Shown here piece after piece: positions 1 to 7,792 of a DNA stretch of 12,321 nt. Source of the stretch: Bacteroidia bacterium (lineage in GTDB: Bacteria > Bacteroidota > Bacteroidia > SpSt-205); assembly GCA_025060275.1 (NCBI GenBank), contig JANXCJ010000049.1:1-12321 (forward strand), read 5' to 3'. The stretch's first letter is position 1. Every line of letters begins with the position of its first letter. The translations under genes and the position numbers were made by a program. The notes under the pieces are model-generated. The model was not told where the DNA came from. It ran no database searches and saw nothing but the letters and a program-made list of their open reading frames with translations.

Positions 1-1
1 T

Positions 2-1060
2 CTGGAAGTGGGAGCATTGTATGGCACAGGCTACCTCCTACTAAATTTTTGGAGAAACTTCTCCGGAAGAAGCTTTTATCCTGCTTATGAGGTATGGGGC
101 CTATTAGGGTATGCCTGCACTTTTGTCTTAGCCCATTTAGCGTTTTTGAACTATGCTCCGCCCTACCGCATACGCAGAGTAGTAGGAGCGGTTATGGTGG
201 CTTTTCTCACAATAGTACTCATAAGCTATCTCATCCCCCCTATCAATGTCTCTCGGTTCATGGTACTGAGCTTAGCCATAGGGGCTATTCCTGTAGGTTT
301 AGCGCTACGGGCATTGGACAATTGGATTCGTAAAGGGCGCTTGCACCTTACGGGTGAGCTATCACACCGACTGATGGTGGTAGCAGAACCAGGGCAATTT
401 GCTCGGCTCCGGAAACTCCTTTTTGAAGACATTCGCTATCCCGCAGAGTTTTTAGGCTTCATTAGTCCGCGTCCGCATAAGGAGGCCCTGGGAACACCCG
501 CTCAGCTCCCTTTCCTCCTTGATAAGTATGCACCGGATGAACTTATCTTCTGTAATGCCAGCCTCACCTCTCAGGAAATCATCTCACTAATGATGCGATA
601 TTTTTATCGCCGCCTAAGCTTCAAAATTATACCTCCCTATGCTGACTATCTCATTGGCCCCCAAAGTATCTTAGTGAGCCGAAATTCGCTTAGACTTTAT
701 CTGCGGCTTCACCAACCCGAAGTGCTTTTTCAGAAAAAGATATTTGATTTTTCCGTCAGCATATTACTCATCTTGGCATATCCTGCTATCTTCTGGATAT
801 ATCACAAACCTCTTGCAGCCTTCAAGAGCTTAGTGGGCGTACTGCTTGGAAGGTATCACTTTGTAAGTTATAGTGAGTTTCCCTCAGAAGAAATGCCTCT
901 TTTGAAAGAGGGGGTTCTCACAACAGAATTACTGCGTGAGTACTACCCTCACACTTTCAGTGTGGACCTGATGTATGCCCACCGCTACTCCGTACTGCTA
1001 GATTGGAAGATTTTATTGATGGGGCTTCCACATCTTGGCGCACTACAGACAAGTAAGTAG
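2..1060 (+). CDS. Polyprenyl glycosylphosphotransferase-like membrane protein, C-terminal part, catalytic core apparently missing
   Basis: The reading frame is open at the left edge, so the true N-terminus lies outside; the first possible start in the window is GTG at 8 (residue 1 below). Seen: three hydrophobic segments (about 32-50, 58-79, 84-104), an alpha/beta region (about 120-215, containing AEFLGFI and FKIIPPYADYL) like the CoA-binding-like domain of WcaJ/PglC-type sugar transferases, then KKIFDFSVSILLIL (243-256), which matches the membrane hairpin that opens the sugar transferase domain. The C-terminus (DLMYAHRYSVLLDWKILL) matches the family's usual DLYYVENWSLWLDLKIL-type end. Family knowledge: about 80-95 residues with KFRSM and DELPQ motifs normally separate the hairpin from a GDMSLVGPRP-type motif. 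Here only about 15 residues separate it from GRYHFVSYS (281-289), and neither motif is present. Inferred: a non-catalytic or repurposed member acting at the inner membrane in surface glycan assembly. The lost N-terminus could carry another domain. The end overlaps the next gene by 26 bases. Confidence 0.7.
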   Translation: MEVGALYGTGYLLLNFWRNFSGRSFYPAYEVWGLLGYACTFVLAHLAFLNYAPPYRIRRVVGAVMVAFLTIVLISYLIPPINVSRFMVLSLAIGAIPVGLALRALDNWIRKGRLHLTGELSHRLMVVAEPGQFARLRKLLFEDIRYPAEFLGFISPRPHKEALGTPAQLPFLLDKYAPDELIFCNASLTSQEIISLMMRYFYRRLSFKIIPPYADYLIGPQSILVSRNSLRLYLRLHQPEVLFQKKIFDFSVSILLILAYPAIFWIYHKPLAAFKSLVGVLLGRYHFVSYSEFPSEEMPLLKEGVLTTELLREYYPHTFSVDLMYAHRYSVLLDWKILLMGLPHLGALQTSK

Positions 1061-1817
1061 GACAAATACTCTCAGCCTTATAAAAACCCTACTTCTCTAC
1101 CTTAGTGGATGTACATTTGGACAGGCGTGCAGGCAATCAGCCTCTTTTTATCAGGAACCTAGAATATGGAGGCATTGGACTATTTACCCTGAGATTTTCC
1201 CCTGTTTACCTGTAAGCTGTGGAGAAGACTCTACACCCTGGGCTATTTCTCTCATTCTTCGGAGAGACCCACTCACAGGGAAGGTAGAATGGCTTTCTGG
1301 ACATCGTTATGCTCTGATGTATGCCTTAGAGCAACTTCCGGTGCAGCTCATCTTATTAGAGATAGCGGCAGAGGATAGTTTTTTCTTTCCAAGAAACTCA
1401 GTGGAGCGCACATTTTTCAGAGAATCCCTTGAGCAGTGGATTATAGAGGAGTTTATTCCCTTCTTAGGACCTTATTCTATAGGATATGTAGCCTTCGGTA
1501 AAGGATGGACTGAGAATTTCGTCTCGGGAGACGAATGGAATAATCTGCTTAGCCGCTTAAGAGCCCAAGAGTCCTCTATCCACTGGGGTTGGTGGGTAGA
1601 TTCGCTTTATCAAATGGCATCTCTGGAGAAATGGGATTTTTTAGTGATGACACATTCCTCTGATTTGGGGAAAGTGGATAAACCTTTATTTCTTGTACAG
1701 CCTAATTTGAAGGGTGTAGGAGAAAAAACTTTGAAAAGAGAAGGACACACTGAAAAAGCCTGGGAGGTTTTAGGCATTTTAGCCTACCAGCAGGAGAAGG
1801 AACCTTCATGTCCCTAA
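1035..1817 (+). CDS. Small lipoprotein of unknown function, possibly a degenerate TIM-barrel fold
   Basis: A 260-residue protein starting at TTG 1035, the only start codon that supplies a complete export signal. Seen: a basic n-region (R5, R9, K17), a short hydrophobic stretch (TLLLYLSG) and a good lipobox, L-S-G-C with Cys26, so lipidation and envelope anchoring are likely. The mature part has about 12 Trp and alternating hydrophobic strands and helices. FIPFLGPYSIGYVAFGKGW, then a W-N-N-L-L-S-R-L-R helix, then LEKWDFLVMTH, follow the order seen in the second half of GH113-like TIM-barrel glycosidases (a GTE-like motif, a helix, a strand ending in DAY). The expected catalytic Glu and the first half of a barrel are not recognisable, so I do not call an enzyme. 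It overlaps the transferase-like gene upstream (26 bases) and the GT9 gene downstream (10 bases). Translational coupling and a shared role in surface glycan assembly are inferred. No recognisable ribosome binding site precedes the TTG. Confidence 0.65.
   Translation: MAHYRQVSRTNTLSLIKTLLLYLSGCTFGQACRQSASFYQEPRIWRHWTIYPEIFPCLPVSCGEDSTPWAISLILRRDPLTGKVEWLSGHRYALMYALEQLPVQLILLEIAAEDSFFFPRNSVERTFFRESLEQWIIEEFIPFLGPYSIGYVAFGKGWTENFVSGDEWNNLLSRLRAQESSIHWGWWVDSLYQMASLEKWDFLVMTHSSDLGKVDKPLFLVQPNLKGVGEKTLKREGHTEKAWEVLGILAYQQEKEPSCP
1792..1800 (+). promoter_or_regulatory. Ribosome binding site for the GT9 gene
   Basis: AGGAGAAGG sits inside the end of the lipoprotein gene, 7 bases before the ATG at 1808. 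It fixes that start although the two genes overlap by 10 bases. It is the clearest Shine-Dalgarno-like sequence in the window and belongs to an operon-internal gene. Confidence 0.6.
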
Positions 1818-2800
1818 ACTTTCTAATAGTGCGTCTTAGTAGCATGGGAGATGTTATTCTTACTACCCCTCTCATCCGAGCCTTAGTGCGAAAGTTTCCC
1901 GAAGCGGAAGTACATTTTCTTACACGGTCTTCCTACGAGCCTTTATTAGCTTACCATCCCCTCCTGAAGGCAGTACATAGCTGGCCCCCCTCCCGTAGCC
2001 TTCGGAAGATTTTATGGACAGGCATAATAGACCTTCAAAAGAACCTTCGTACGTTAGCCTTGCGATGGCAGTTTCGGTATAAGTACTTTACCACTTTCCC
2101 CAAGGAGAATTACAAGAAATGGAAAATGGTGAATTTCCATCACATAGTTCCTTTGCAGCATGTGGTACTACGCTACGGAGAAGCTCTTCGCTCTTGGGGT
2201 ATCAAGCCAGAGGAGTTAGAACGATTGGAGGTACATATACCTTCATCCGTTGAGCAGCAAATAAGAGCGGAATTAAGAGAAAAGGCTGTAGATAAGCCTT
2301 GGTTAGCGGTAGGTTTAGGGGGCACTTACGCTACGAAGCGATGGCCCTTAGAATACTATGAAGAGTTCCTAAATAGCTGGGGATGGCCTACTATTTTACT
2401 GGGTGGGGTAGCGGAAAAGGAATTAGCTGCATATTTAGCCGGTAAGCTGCGATTTCCTGTTATTGTAGGGGCAGGACGCTACTCCCTCTTAGAAACAGCA
2501 GCAGCCATCAAAGAAGCCTCACTTCTCCTAAGCCACGACACAGGGACCGCGCATTTGGGAGCTGCTATGGGCACGCCTACCGCTGTGATTTGGGGAAATA
2601 CTATTCCCCAGTTTGGCATGACGCCTTGGTATGTGCCCCATGTGAATATAGAAGTAAGCTCTCTTCCTTGCCGCCCCTGTAGCAAGTTGGGATTTGACCG
2701 ATGCCCAAAAGGGCATCATAAGTGCATGCGCCTCCTCACACCAGACTACGTAGCAAGAATACTAAAAGACTTCTGGGTGAAGCAAGGTATGCAGGCTTAG
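1808..2800 (+). CDS. Glycosyltransferase family 9 (LPS heptosyltransferase-like)
   Basis: A 330-residue protein of normal GT9 length. It is expected to transfer a sugar, typically heptose from an ADP-activated donor, to a lipid A-core-like acceptor on the cytoplasmic face of the inner membrane. Seen: N-terminal FLIVRLSSMGDVILTTPLIRAL (5-26), the acceptor-side Rossmann signature with the S-S-M-G-D loop; a second-domain start at about 165 (AVGLGGTYATKRWP); and the donor-site segment SHDTGTAHLGAAMGTPTAVIWG (242-263) with the conserved D-T-G-T-A-H. A cysteine cluster C288-x2-C291-x7-C299-x6-C306 lies near the C-terminus, as in many WaaF/WaaC-like proteins. It is third in the overlapping cluster and has a good ribosome binding site. 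Exact acceptor and donor cannot be told from sequence; heptosyltransferase is the family default, and other nucleotide-sugar donors are possible. Confidence 0.9.
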   Translation: MSLNFLIVRLSSMGDVILTTPLIRALVRKFPEAEVHFLTRSSYEPLLAYHPLLKAVHSWPPSRSLRKILWTGIIDLQKNLRTLALRWQFRYKYFTTFPKENYKKWKMVNFHHIVPLQHVVLRYGEALRSWGIKPEELERLEVHIPSSVEQQIRAELREKAVDKPWLAVGLGGTYATKRWPLEYYEEFLNSWGWPTILLGGVAEKELAAYLAGKLRFPVIVGAGRYSLLETAAAIKEASLLLSHDTGTAHLGAAMGTPTAVIWGNTIPQFGMTPWYVPHVNIEVSSLPCRPCSKLGFDRCPKGHHKCMRLLTPDYVARILKDFWVKQGMQA

Positions 2801-2830
2801 CCACTTCATAAATACGAAACATTCCCTTTG

Positions 2831-2838
2831 TAACTTTA
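2831..2838 (+). promoter_or_regulatory. Candidate Bacteroidota -7 element for the lamin-tail gene
   Basis: TAACTTTA matches the Bacteroidota -7 consensus TAnnTTTG at all fixed positions but the last. It ends 5 bases before the ATG at 2844 in the 43-base gap after the GT9 gene. No convincing -33 TTG is seen 17-23 bases upstream, so this is a candidate only. Confidence 0.35.
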
Positions 2839-2843
2839 GAGGC

Positions 2844-5800
2844 ATGCAGTTCAGAAGAATTGGACTCTTGACAACGCTGCTGTGGGCTCAGATTCAGGAA
2901 GATTTCTCAGACGGCGACTTCAGTAACAATCCCATCTGGTCAGGCACAGATGCATATTGGAGTGTAACGTCTGATTATAGGCTTCGCAGCAATGGACCTT
3001 CTGCCACCTCTACAATCTATCTCTCCACTCCTAATACCCTAATTCAAAACACAGAGTGGCGATTCTGGGTAAGAGTGGCTTTCAACCCCTCTTCCCAGAA
3101 TTTTGCACGAGTATACTTAGTATCTGACCGCTCTGACTTGACAGACCCAAATCTCAATGGGTACTATCTCCGTCTTGGCGGCATAACAGGCAATTTGGAT
3201 AGCTTAGAGTTTTGGAGGCAACAAGGCGGCACACATACTCGGCTGGCAGGTGGAAGACCTGGTCGCTTTGGAGGTACTAACAATATCCTTCGCGTACGAG
3301 TAATTCGGGACGCAGCAGGGGTGTGGCAAGTTTTTACAGACACCCTCGGCTTTTGGGAACCTGAATTCAGTCTAACAGATAATGTGATTTCTACCACTTC
3401 TCACTTTGGGATTTATTTTCAGCACACCTCTAGCAATAGACAAAACTTATGGCTAGATGATATCTATGTGGGACCTCCCATTCAGGACAATACACCTCCT
3501 CAAGCTCTATCAGCTGAGGTAGTTACGCCTACTCAAGTCCGAATAACCTTCTCTGAAGCGGTAGAGAATACCTCGGCTACAAATATAAATGCCTATACCA
3601 TCTCACCTGGAGCTATACCCATAGTAAGTGCGACACGTCCCCTTCCGAATACGGTAGAACTTACACTTGGTCAGCCTCTTCAGCCTTCTGTCTCCTACAC
3701 TCTCACCTACACAGGAATTCAGGACATGGCAGGAAATGTAGGTAGCGGTTCTGTACCCCTCATATTAGTTGAACTGCCTGCTCCAGGAGACCTCATATTT
3801 TCTGAAGTCATGGCTAAGCCTACCCCTGTTGTAGGACTGCCTCCTTACGAATATGTGGAGATTTATAACCGGTCCACGAAATGGATAAAGTTAGATGGTG
3901 TAAGGTTATGTGACGCCTCGCAGTGTGCTACCATAGGTGCAGGGATCTTAGCTCCAGGGGGATTCGCGTTACTCATACCTAACTCAGCTGCTTCAGACTA
4001 TCCAGATGGGATAGCCCTTTCAAATTGGCCTACCTTAAATGACAGTGGGGATAGCCTGACACTGTGGAATAGCAATAGCGACCGGTTAGATTTTTTGCCT
4101 TACAAATCTAGTTGGTATAGAAATTCCGCAAAAGCGCAGGGAGGATGGAGTTTAGAGCGAATTGACCCCGATAACTTATGTGCTTTAGACTCTAACTGGA
4201 TAGCTTCGGTAGCAGCGGCTGGCGGCACGCCTCGCGCGCCCAATAGCGTATTAGGTATGTGGAGAGACACGATACCTCCCAGGCTACTAAGAGTAGACTT
4301 TATCTCCAACACAGAGTTAGTACTTGTTTTCTCCGAGCCTGTAGATGTAGCTTTTATGCAGAGCCCCACAAGGTATCAGATTACCGGAGGTCCGAGCGTT
4401 TCCGCTGTACAGATTTCGGGGGAGCAAGTATATCTCACGCTTTCTGCTCCCCTTGCTCCCAGTACAGACTACACGATTTCAGTAGAAGCTGCTGACTGTA
4501 TGGGGAATCAATCTCTCTCTCAATATGTATTCGGCTTGCCCGAGCCTGCCGCCCCTCATGATGTCATAATTAATGAAATTATGGCTGATCCAGACCCTGC
4601 CGTAGGGCTGCCTCCCTTTGAGTATATAGAGATTTATAACCGCTCTCAGAAGTACATTGCCTTAGAAGGATGGACCCTGAAAATTGGCAGCTCTCAGCGC
4701 ACTTTACCTCCTTACCTCCTACGTCCTGGAGAATACGTAACGCTTAGCTCAGTAGAAGCAGCGCTTGCTTTGGCGCCGTATGGGGCTACTATTGGTTTCT
4801 CATCTTTCCCAGCTGTTTCAAATAATGGAAGTACCATAACTCTACGAGATGCAAATGGAAATATAATAGATCTAGTGAAATATGATATCACATGGTATAA
4901 GGATGAGCAAAAAGAGGAAGGAGGATGGAGTCTAGAGCGAATTTGGGCAGATTGGCTTTGTGGGGGTTCTGAGGGATGGCGAGCAAGTATAGCGCCATTA
5001 GGGGGCACTCCTTCCCAGCCGAATAGCGTACGCCAAAGTACTTCCCCTCCTCCTCCGCGTATTCAGGAAGTTCTTTATGTACCTCCTATCGTACAAGTAC
5101 GATTCTCCGAGCGGATGGATACGACAGTCCTCTATGATCCCCAAATATATTCATGGGACCCCCCTATTTCGCTTATCGCTGCTACCCCTATTGAAGGAGG
5201 ATTTGGCGTAGAACTTCTCCCGATGACACCCTTAGAGGAGAGTCGCATCTATCGGTTGAATATTATAGGGCTTCGCAATTGTGCAAACGAAGCTTTGAGT
5301 ACGCTTAGCACAGAAGTGATAGTGCCCAGTCCAATTACCCCAGGCGATGTAATCGTGAGTGAGATTTTACCCGAACCGCAGACGAGCGGCTCCCGATATG
5401 TAGAGTTGTATAATCGTTCTACTCGCATACTGGATATTAGCGAGCTTACCTTGGCTAAGGGAGCTATTCCCAACAGCTTGAAGGAAGTTGCATCTAAACC
5501 AGTATATATTTTCCCTAATAGCTATATCTGTCTCACCGCAGACACCACAGATGTCAAGGAGCGCTACCTTCCTCCTCCTACTGCTCGTTTTCATGAGATG
5601 AAAAGTTTCCCAACATATGACTATACAGAAGATACTGTATGGGTACTAAGGAAGAGGGACTTAGTAGTTATAGAAAGGGTTCCTTACAAGTCTTCTTACC
5701 ACTTCCCTGACCTCCGCTCCCGTAAAGGGGTAGCCTTGGAGCGCCTCTCGTTTGACCAGCCAGCAGAGGAGCCTCAGAACTGGTATTCTGCGGCAAGCAC

Positions 5801-6182
5801 CGTGCGATATGGCACACCGGGGTATGCTAACTCACAGAGGGAGATTGCTGGAGAAGCTGGGCAGATAAGAGTAGAGCCTAAGACATTCTCGCCTGACGGA
5901 GATGGATATGAGGACCTTCTATGGATACATGTGCCTGTTGCAGAAGCCGGCGTCAAAGCTACCATAAGCGTGCACACTCTTAGTGGCCACCAAATCAAAA
6001 TGATAGAAGAGAACACCCTTTTAGGCACGAGTGAAAATCAGTTTCGCTGGGAGGGCACAGATGAAAGTGGAAAACGCATGCCTCCGGGGGTTTACATTAT
6101 TCAAGTAAGACTTACCTCACCGAGCAGAGGAAAAACAAGCACCTACAGGCTACCCTGCGCAATTGCCGAACGCCTGAAATGA
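2844..6182 (+). CDS. Secreted multidomain protein: three Ig-like + lamin-tail units with FlgD/CHU_C-like C-terminus
   Basis: A 1112-residue exported protein. Seen in order: a signal peptide (1 to about 16, MQFRRIGLLTTLLWAQ); a beta-rich N-terminal domain (about 18-212, EDFSDGDF to WLDDIYVG) like concanavalin/LamG-type jelly rolls; Ig-like domain 1 (SbsA/Big_5 type, about 215-311, with ITFSEAV and DMAGN); lamin-tail domain 1 (about 313-469, EYVEIYNRS); Ig-like 2 (474-567); lamin-tail 2 (570-729, EYIEIYNRS); Ig-like 3 (734-829); lamin-tail 3 (832-998, RYVELYNRS); and a C-terminal domain (about 1014-1112) starting FSPDGDGYEDLLW with W-x-G-T-D-x-S-G and PPGVYIIQV, as in FlgD-like/CHU_C domains of T9SS cargo. 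Inferred: a surface-exposed or released binding or structural protein. No catalytic motif is visible and the ligand is unknown. The ATG at 2844 is the only start giving a signal peptide. The protein type is widespread in Bacteroidota, usually annotated only by its lamin-tail domain. Confidence 0.85.
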   Translation: MQFRRIGLLTTLLWAQIQEDFSDGDFSNNPIWSGTDAYWSVTSDYRLRSNGPSATSTIYLSTPNTLIQNTEWRFWVRVAFNPSSQNFARVYLVSDRSDLTDPNLNGYYLRLGGITGNLDSLEFWRQQGGTHTRLAGGRPGRFGGTNNILRVRVIRDAAGVWQVFTDTLGFWEPEFSLTDNVISTTSHFGIYFQHTSSNRQNLWLDDIYVGPPIQDNTPPQALSAEVVTPTQVRITFSEAVENTSATNINAYTISPGAIPIVSATRPLPNTVELTLGQPLQPSVSYTLTYTGIQDMAGNVGSGSVPLILVELPAPGDLIFSEVMAKPTPVVGLPPYEYVEIYNRSTKWIKLDGVRLCDASQCATIGAGILAPGGFALLIPNSAASDYPDGIALSNWPTLNDSGDSLTLWNSNSDRLDFLPYKSSWYRNSAKAQGGWSLERIDPDNLCALDSNWIASVAAAGGTPRAPNSVLGMWRDTIPPRLLRVDFISNTELVLVFSEPVDVAFMQSPTRYQITGGPSVSAVQISGEQVYLTLSAPLAPSTDYTISVEAADCMGNQSLSQYVFGLPEPAAPHDVIINEIMADPDPAVGLPPFEYIEIYNRSQKYIALEGWTLKIGSSQRTLPPYLLRPGEYVTLSSVEAALALAPYGATIGFSSFPAVSNNGSTITLRDANGNIIDLVKYDITWYKDEQKEEGGWSLERIWADWLCGGSEGWRASIAPLGGTPSQPNSVRQSTSPPPPRIQEVLYVPPIVQVRFSERMDTTVLYDPQIYSWDPPISLIAATPIEGGFGVELLPMTPLEESRIYRLNIIGLRNCANEALSTLSTEVIVPSPITPGDVIVSEILPEPQTSGSRYVELYNRSTRILDISELTLAKGAIPNSLKEVASKPVYIFPNSYICLTADTTDVKERYLPPPTARFHEMKSFPTYDYTEDTVWVLRKRDLVVIERVPYKSSYHFPDLRSRKGVALERLSFDQPAEEPQNWYSAASTVRYGTPGYANSQREIAGEAGQIRVEPKTFSPDGDGYEDLLWIHVPVAEAGVKATISVHTLSGHQIKMIEENTLLGTSENQFRWEGTDESGKRMPPGVYIIQVRLTSPSRGKTSTYRLPCAIAERLK
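3486..5843 (+). repeat. Three tandem Ig-like + lamin-tail coding units
   Basis: Three coding units of about 770-800 bases (about 3486-4254, 4264-5034, 5043-5843) each encode one Ig-like domain followed by one lamin-tail domain. Each lamin-tail half carries an E-[IV]-[ML] opening, a [YV][IV]E[IL]YNRS motif, a W-Y/Y-H strand preceded by [YD]K/KSS, an LER motif and a closing G-T-P-x-x-x-N-S. Units 1 and 2 are still alike as DNA: 4140-4163 and 4920-4943 differ at one of 24 bases. Unit 3 is clearly more diverged and has VALER where the others have WSLER. Confidence 0.75.
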
Positions 6183-6233
6183 AAGGGTACCTCGGCTGTA
6201 AGAAGGGAGATACTAAGAGATTTTTGTAAAGAT

Positions 6234-6241
6234 TTTCTTTG
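6234..6241 (+). promoter_or_regulatory. Candidate -7 element for the GH3-like gene
   Basis: TTTCTTTG differs from TAnnTTTG at one fixed position and lies in the gap after the lamin-tail gene. A transcript starting about 7 bases downstream would leave a leader of roughly 20 bases before ATG 6269, or almost none before the alternative GTG at 6251. No clear -33 element is present. Confidence 0.25.
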
Positions 6242-6268
6242 TATAGGGCTGTGCTATCGCTACCCAAG

Positions 6269-7792
6269 ATGCTAAGAGGGTTACTGTATGGTGCTGCTCG
6301 CCTCCCCTATTGGCGAGTAAAACGACTCTATACAGAAGCCCCCTCTCTACAATGGAAATGGTATGATTACTTTCTCAGAAGAGGTTCTCTCACAGCTTAT
6401 GGAAAGTATGTAGGGCTTCAGAAAAATATGTCCTATGAAGTCTTCCAGAGAAAGATACCGATAGTTCCTTATGAAAATATTTACCCCTGGATAGAGCGTG
6501 CTCTAAAAGGAGAGCCGAATACACTTTGGCAGGGGAGGATTCGATGGTTTGCAAAATCTTCAGGGACGACCAATGACCGTAGTAAGTTCATTCCTATCTC
6601 AGAGGAGAGCCTGCGCTATAATCATTTCCGTGCAGCGCGTGAAATGTTTGCCACTTACCTTACAAATTATAAGGGAGAAACTCACTTGTTAGAGGGAAAA
6701 ATTGTTAGCATAGGTGGAAGCCATCAAATAAGTCATTTGGGAGGGCATGCTCGGCATGGAGACCTTAGTGCTGTATTGCTAGCAAATATGCCTTATTTTT
6801 ATAGGTACTTTCGGGCTCCCTCACTGAAGATTGCCCTTTTACCTCACTGGGAGGAAAAGCTACCTCTCATGGCAGAAGCCCTTCTTCGGGATAGGTTCAA
6901 AATTGTCGGATTAGCGGGTGTGCCCACCTGGACAGTGCTGCTATTTGAGGAGCTTCTTAGGCGCACGCAGGCAGAAGACATTCTAAAAGTTTTCCCATTC
7001 TTTGAGGTTTTCTTTCATGGCGCTGTGAGCTTTACCCCTTACGAAAAGCTATTTAGACAATATCTCCCCTCCCCCTCCGTCAGATACGTAGAGGTATATA
7101 ATGCCTCTGAAGGTTTCTTTGCATTTCAGGACCAGAAGGAAGAAAAAGACATGTTACTCATGGCGGATCACGGAGTTTTTTACGAGTTCATACCTTTCTC
7201 AGACTGGGAGCGTGGGAATTGGGAAGCTATCCCATTAGAAGGCGTTCGTGCAGGAGAAACCTATGCCCTTGTGGTTACCACTACGGGAGGGCTATATCGG
7301 TACCTCATCGGAGATACAGTACGGTTCGTGAGCACTCAGCCCTATCGTCTGAGAATCGTAGGACGCACAAGGCATTACATTAATGCTTTCGGTGAGGAGT
7401 TGATGATAGAGCAGGCAGAAAAAGCGTTAGAGACTGCCTGTAGTGCAACAGGTGCGCAGGTGCGAGACTTCACGGTAGCCCCTATTTACATGGGCTCAGA
7501 GAAAAAAGCGGCACATCAGTGGTTGATAGAATTTTCAAGGCCTCCTTTCAGTATAGCGAAATTCAGAGAGGTCTTGGATGAAACTCTTCGTCAGCTCAAT
7601 TCTGACTATGATGCAAAGAGAGAAGCAGACTTAGCGTTAGGTATGCCAGAGATTATAGTACTGCCAGAAGGTACCTTCTATCAGTGGCTCAAAAGTAAGC
7701 AAAAACTTGGAGGGCAAAACAAGGTACCTCGCCTATCTAACGACAGGGTTTATGCGGATGAGATACTGGATATGGCTTTTCCTTCTGATTGA
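6269..7792 (+). CDS. GH3 family acyl-acid amido synthetase (adenylate-forming enzyme)
   Basis: A 507-residue cytosolic protein related to the plant auxin-responsive GH3 enzymes, which adenylate a carboxylic acid with ATP and transfer it to an amino acid. Seen (counting from ATG 6269): WFAKSSGTTNDRSKFIPIS (about 93-111) is the ATP-binding P-loop-like motif 1; VYNASEGFFAF (276-286) is motif 2; GGLYRYLIGDTVRF (340-353) is motif 3 with D349; the C-terminal lid follows at GRTRHYINAFGEEL. The N-terminus from MLRGLLYGAARL fits the usual start of bacterial members. GTG 6251 and TTG 6239 would add 6 or 10 residues and cannot be excluded. Family knowledge: Bacteroidota carry many such proteins without a proven substrate, so neither the acid nor the amine can be named. 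The last 41 bases overlap a lipoprotein gene, suggesting co-transcription. Confidence 0.88.
   Translation: MLRGLLYGAARLPYWRVKRLYTEAPSLQWKWYDYFLRRGSLTAYGKYVGLQKNMSYEVFQRKIPIVPYENIYPWIERALKGEPNTLWQGRIRWFAKSSGTTNDRSKFIPISEESLRYNHFRAAREMFATYLTNYKGETHLLEGKIVSIGGSHQISHLGGHARHGDLSAVLLANMPYFYRYFRAPSLKIALLPHWEEKLPLMAEALLRDRFKIVGLAGVPTWTVLLFEELLRRTQAEDILKVFPFFEVFFHGAVSFTPYEKLFRQYLPSPSVRYVEVYNASEGFFAFQDQKEEKDMLLMADHGVFYEFIPFSDWERGNWEAIPLEGVRAGETYALVVTTTGGLYRYLIGDTVRFVSTQPYRLRIVGRTRHYINAFGEELMIEQAEKALETACSATGAQVRDFTVAPIYMGSEKKAAHQWLIEFSRPPFSIAKFREVLDETLRQLNSDYDAKREADLALGMPEIIVLPEGTFYQWLKSKQKLGGQNKVPRLSNDRVYADEILDMAFPSD

Noticed and set aside
1035..1817. Calling the small lipoprotein a glycoside hydrolase
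   Set aside because: The resemblance to the second half of GH113-like barrels is faint, half the barrel is missing and the catalytic acids cannot be identified.
3164..6028. Several minus-strand open frames of 70-100 codons inside the lamin-tail gene
   Set aside because: They have no family resemblance, no ribosome binding sites and a composition expected of antisense frames; the plus-strand frame is fully explained by known domains.
6183..6268. Terminator between the lamin-tail gene and the GH3-like gene
   Set aside because: I looked for an inverted repeat followed by T residues and found only the 6-base palindrome GGTACC, which is not enough.
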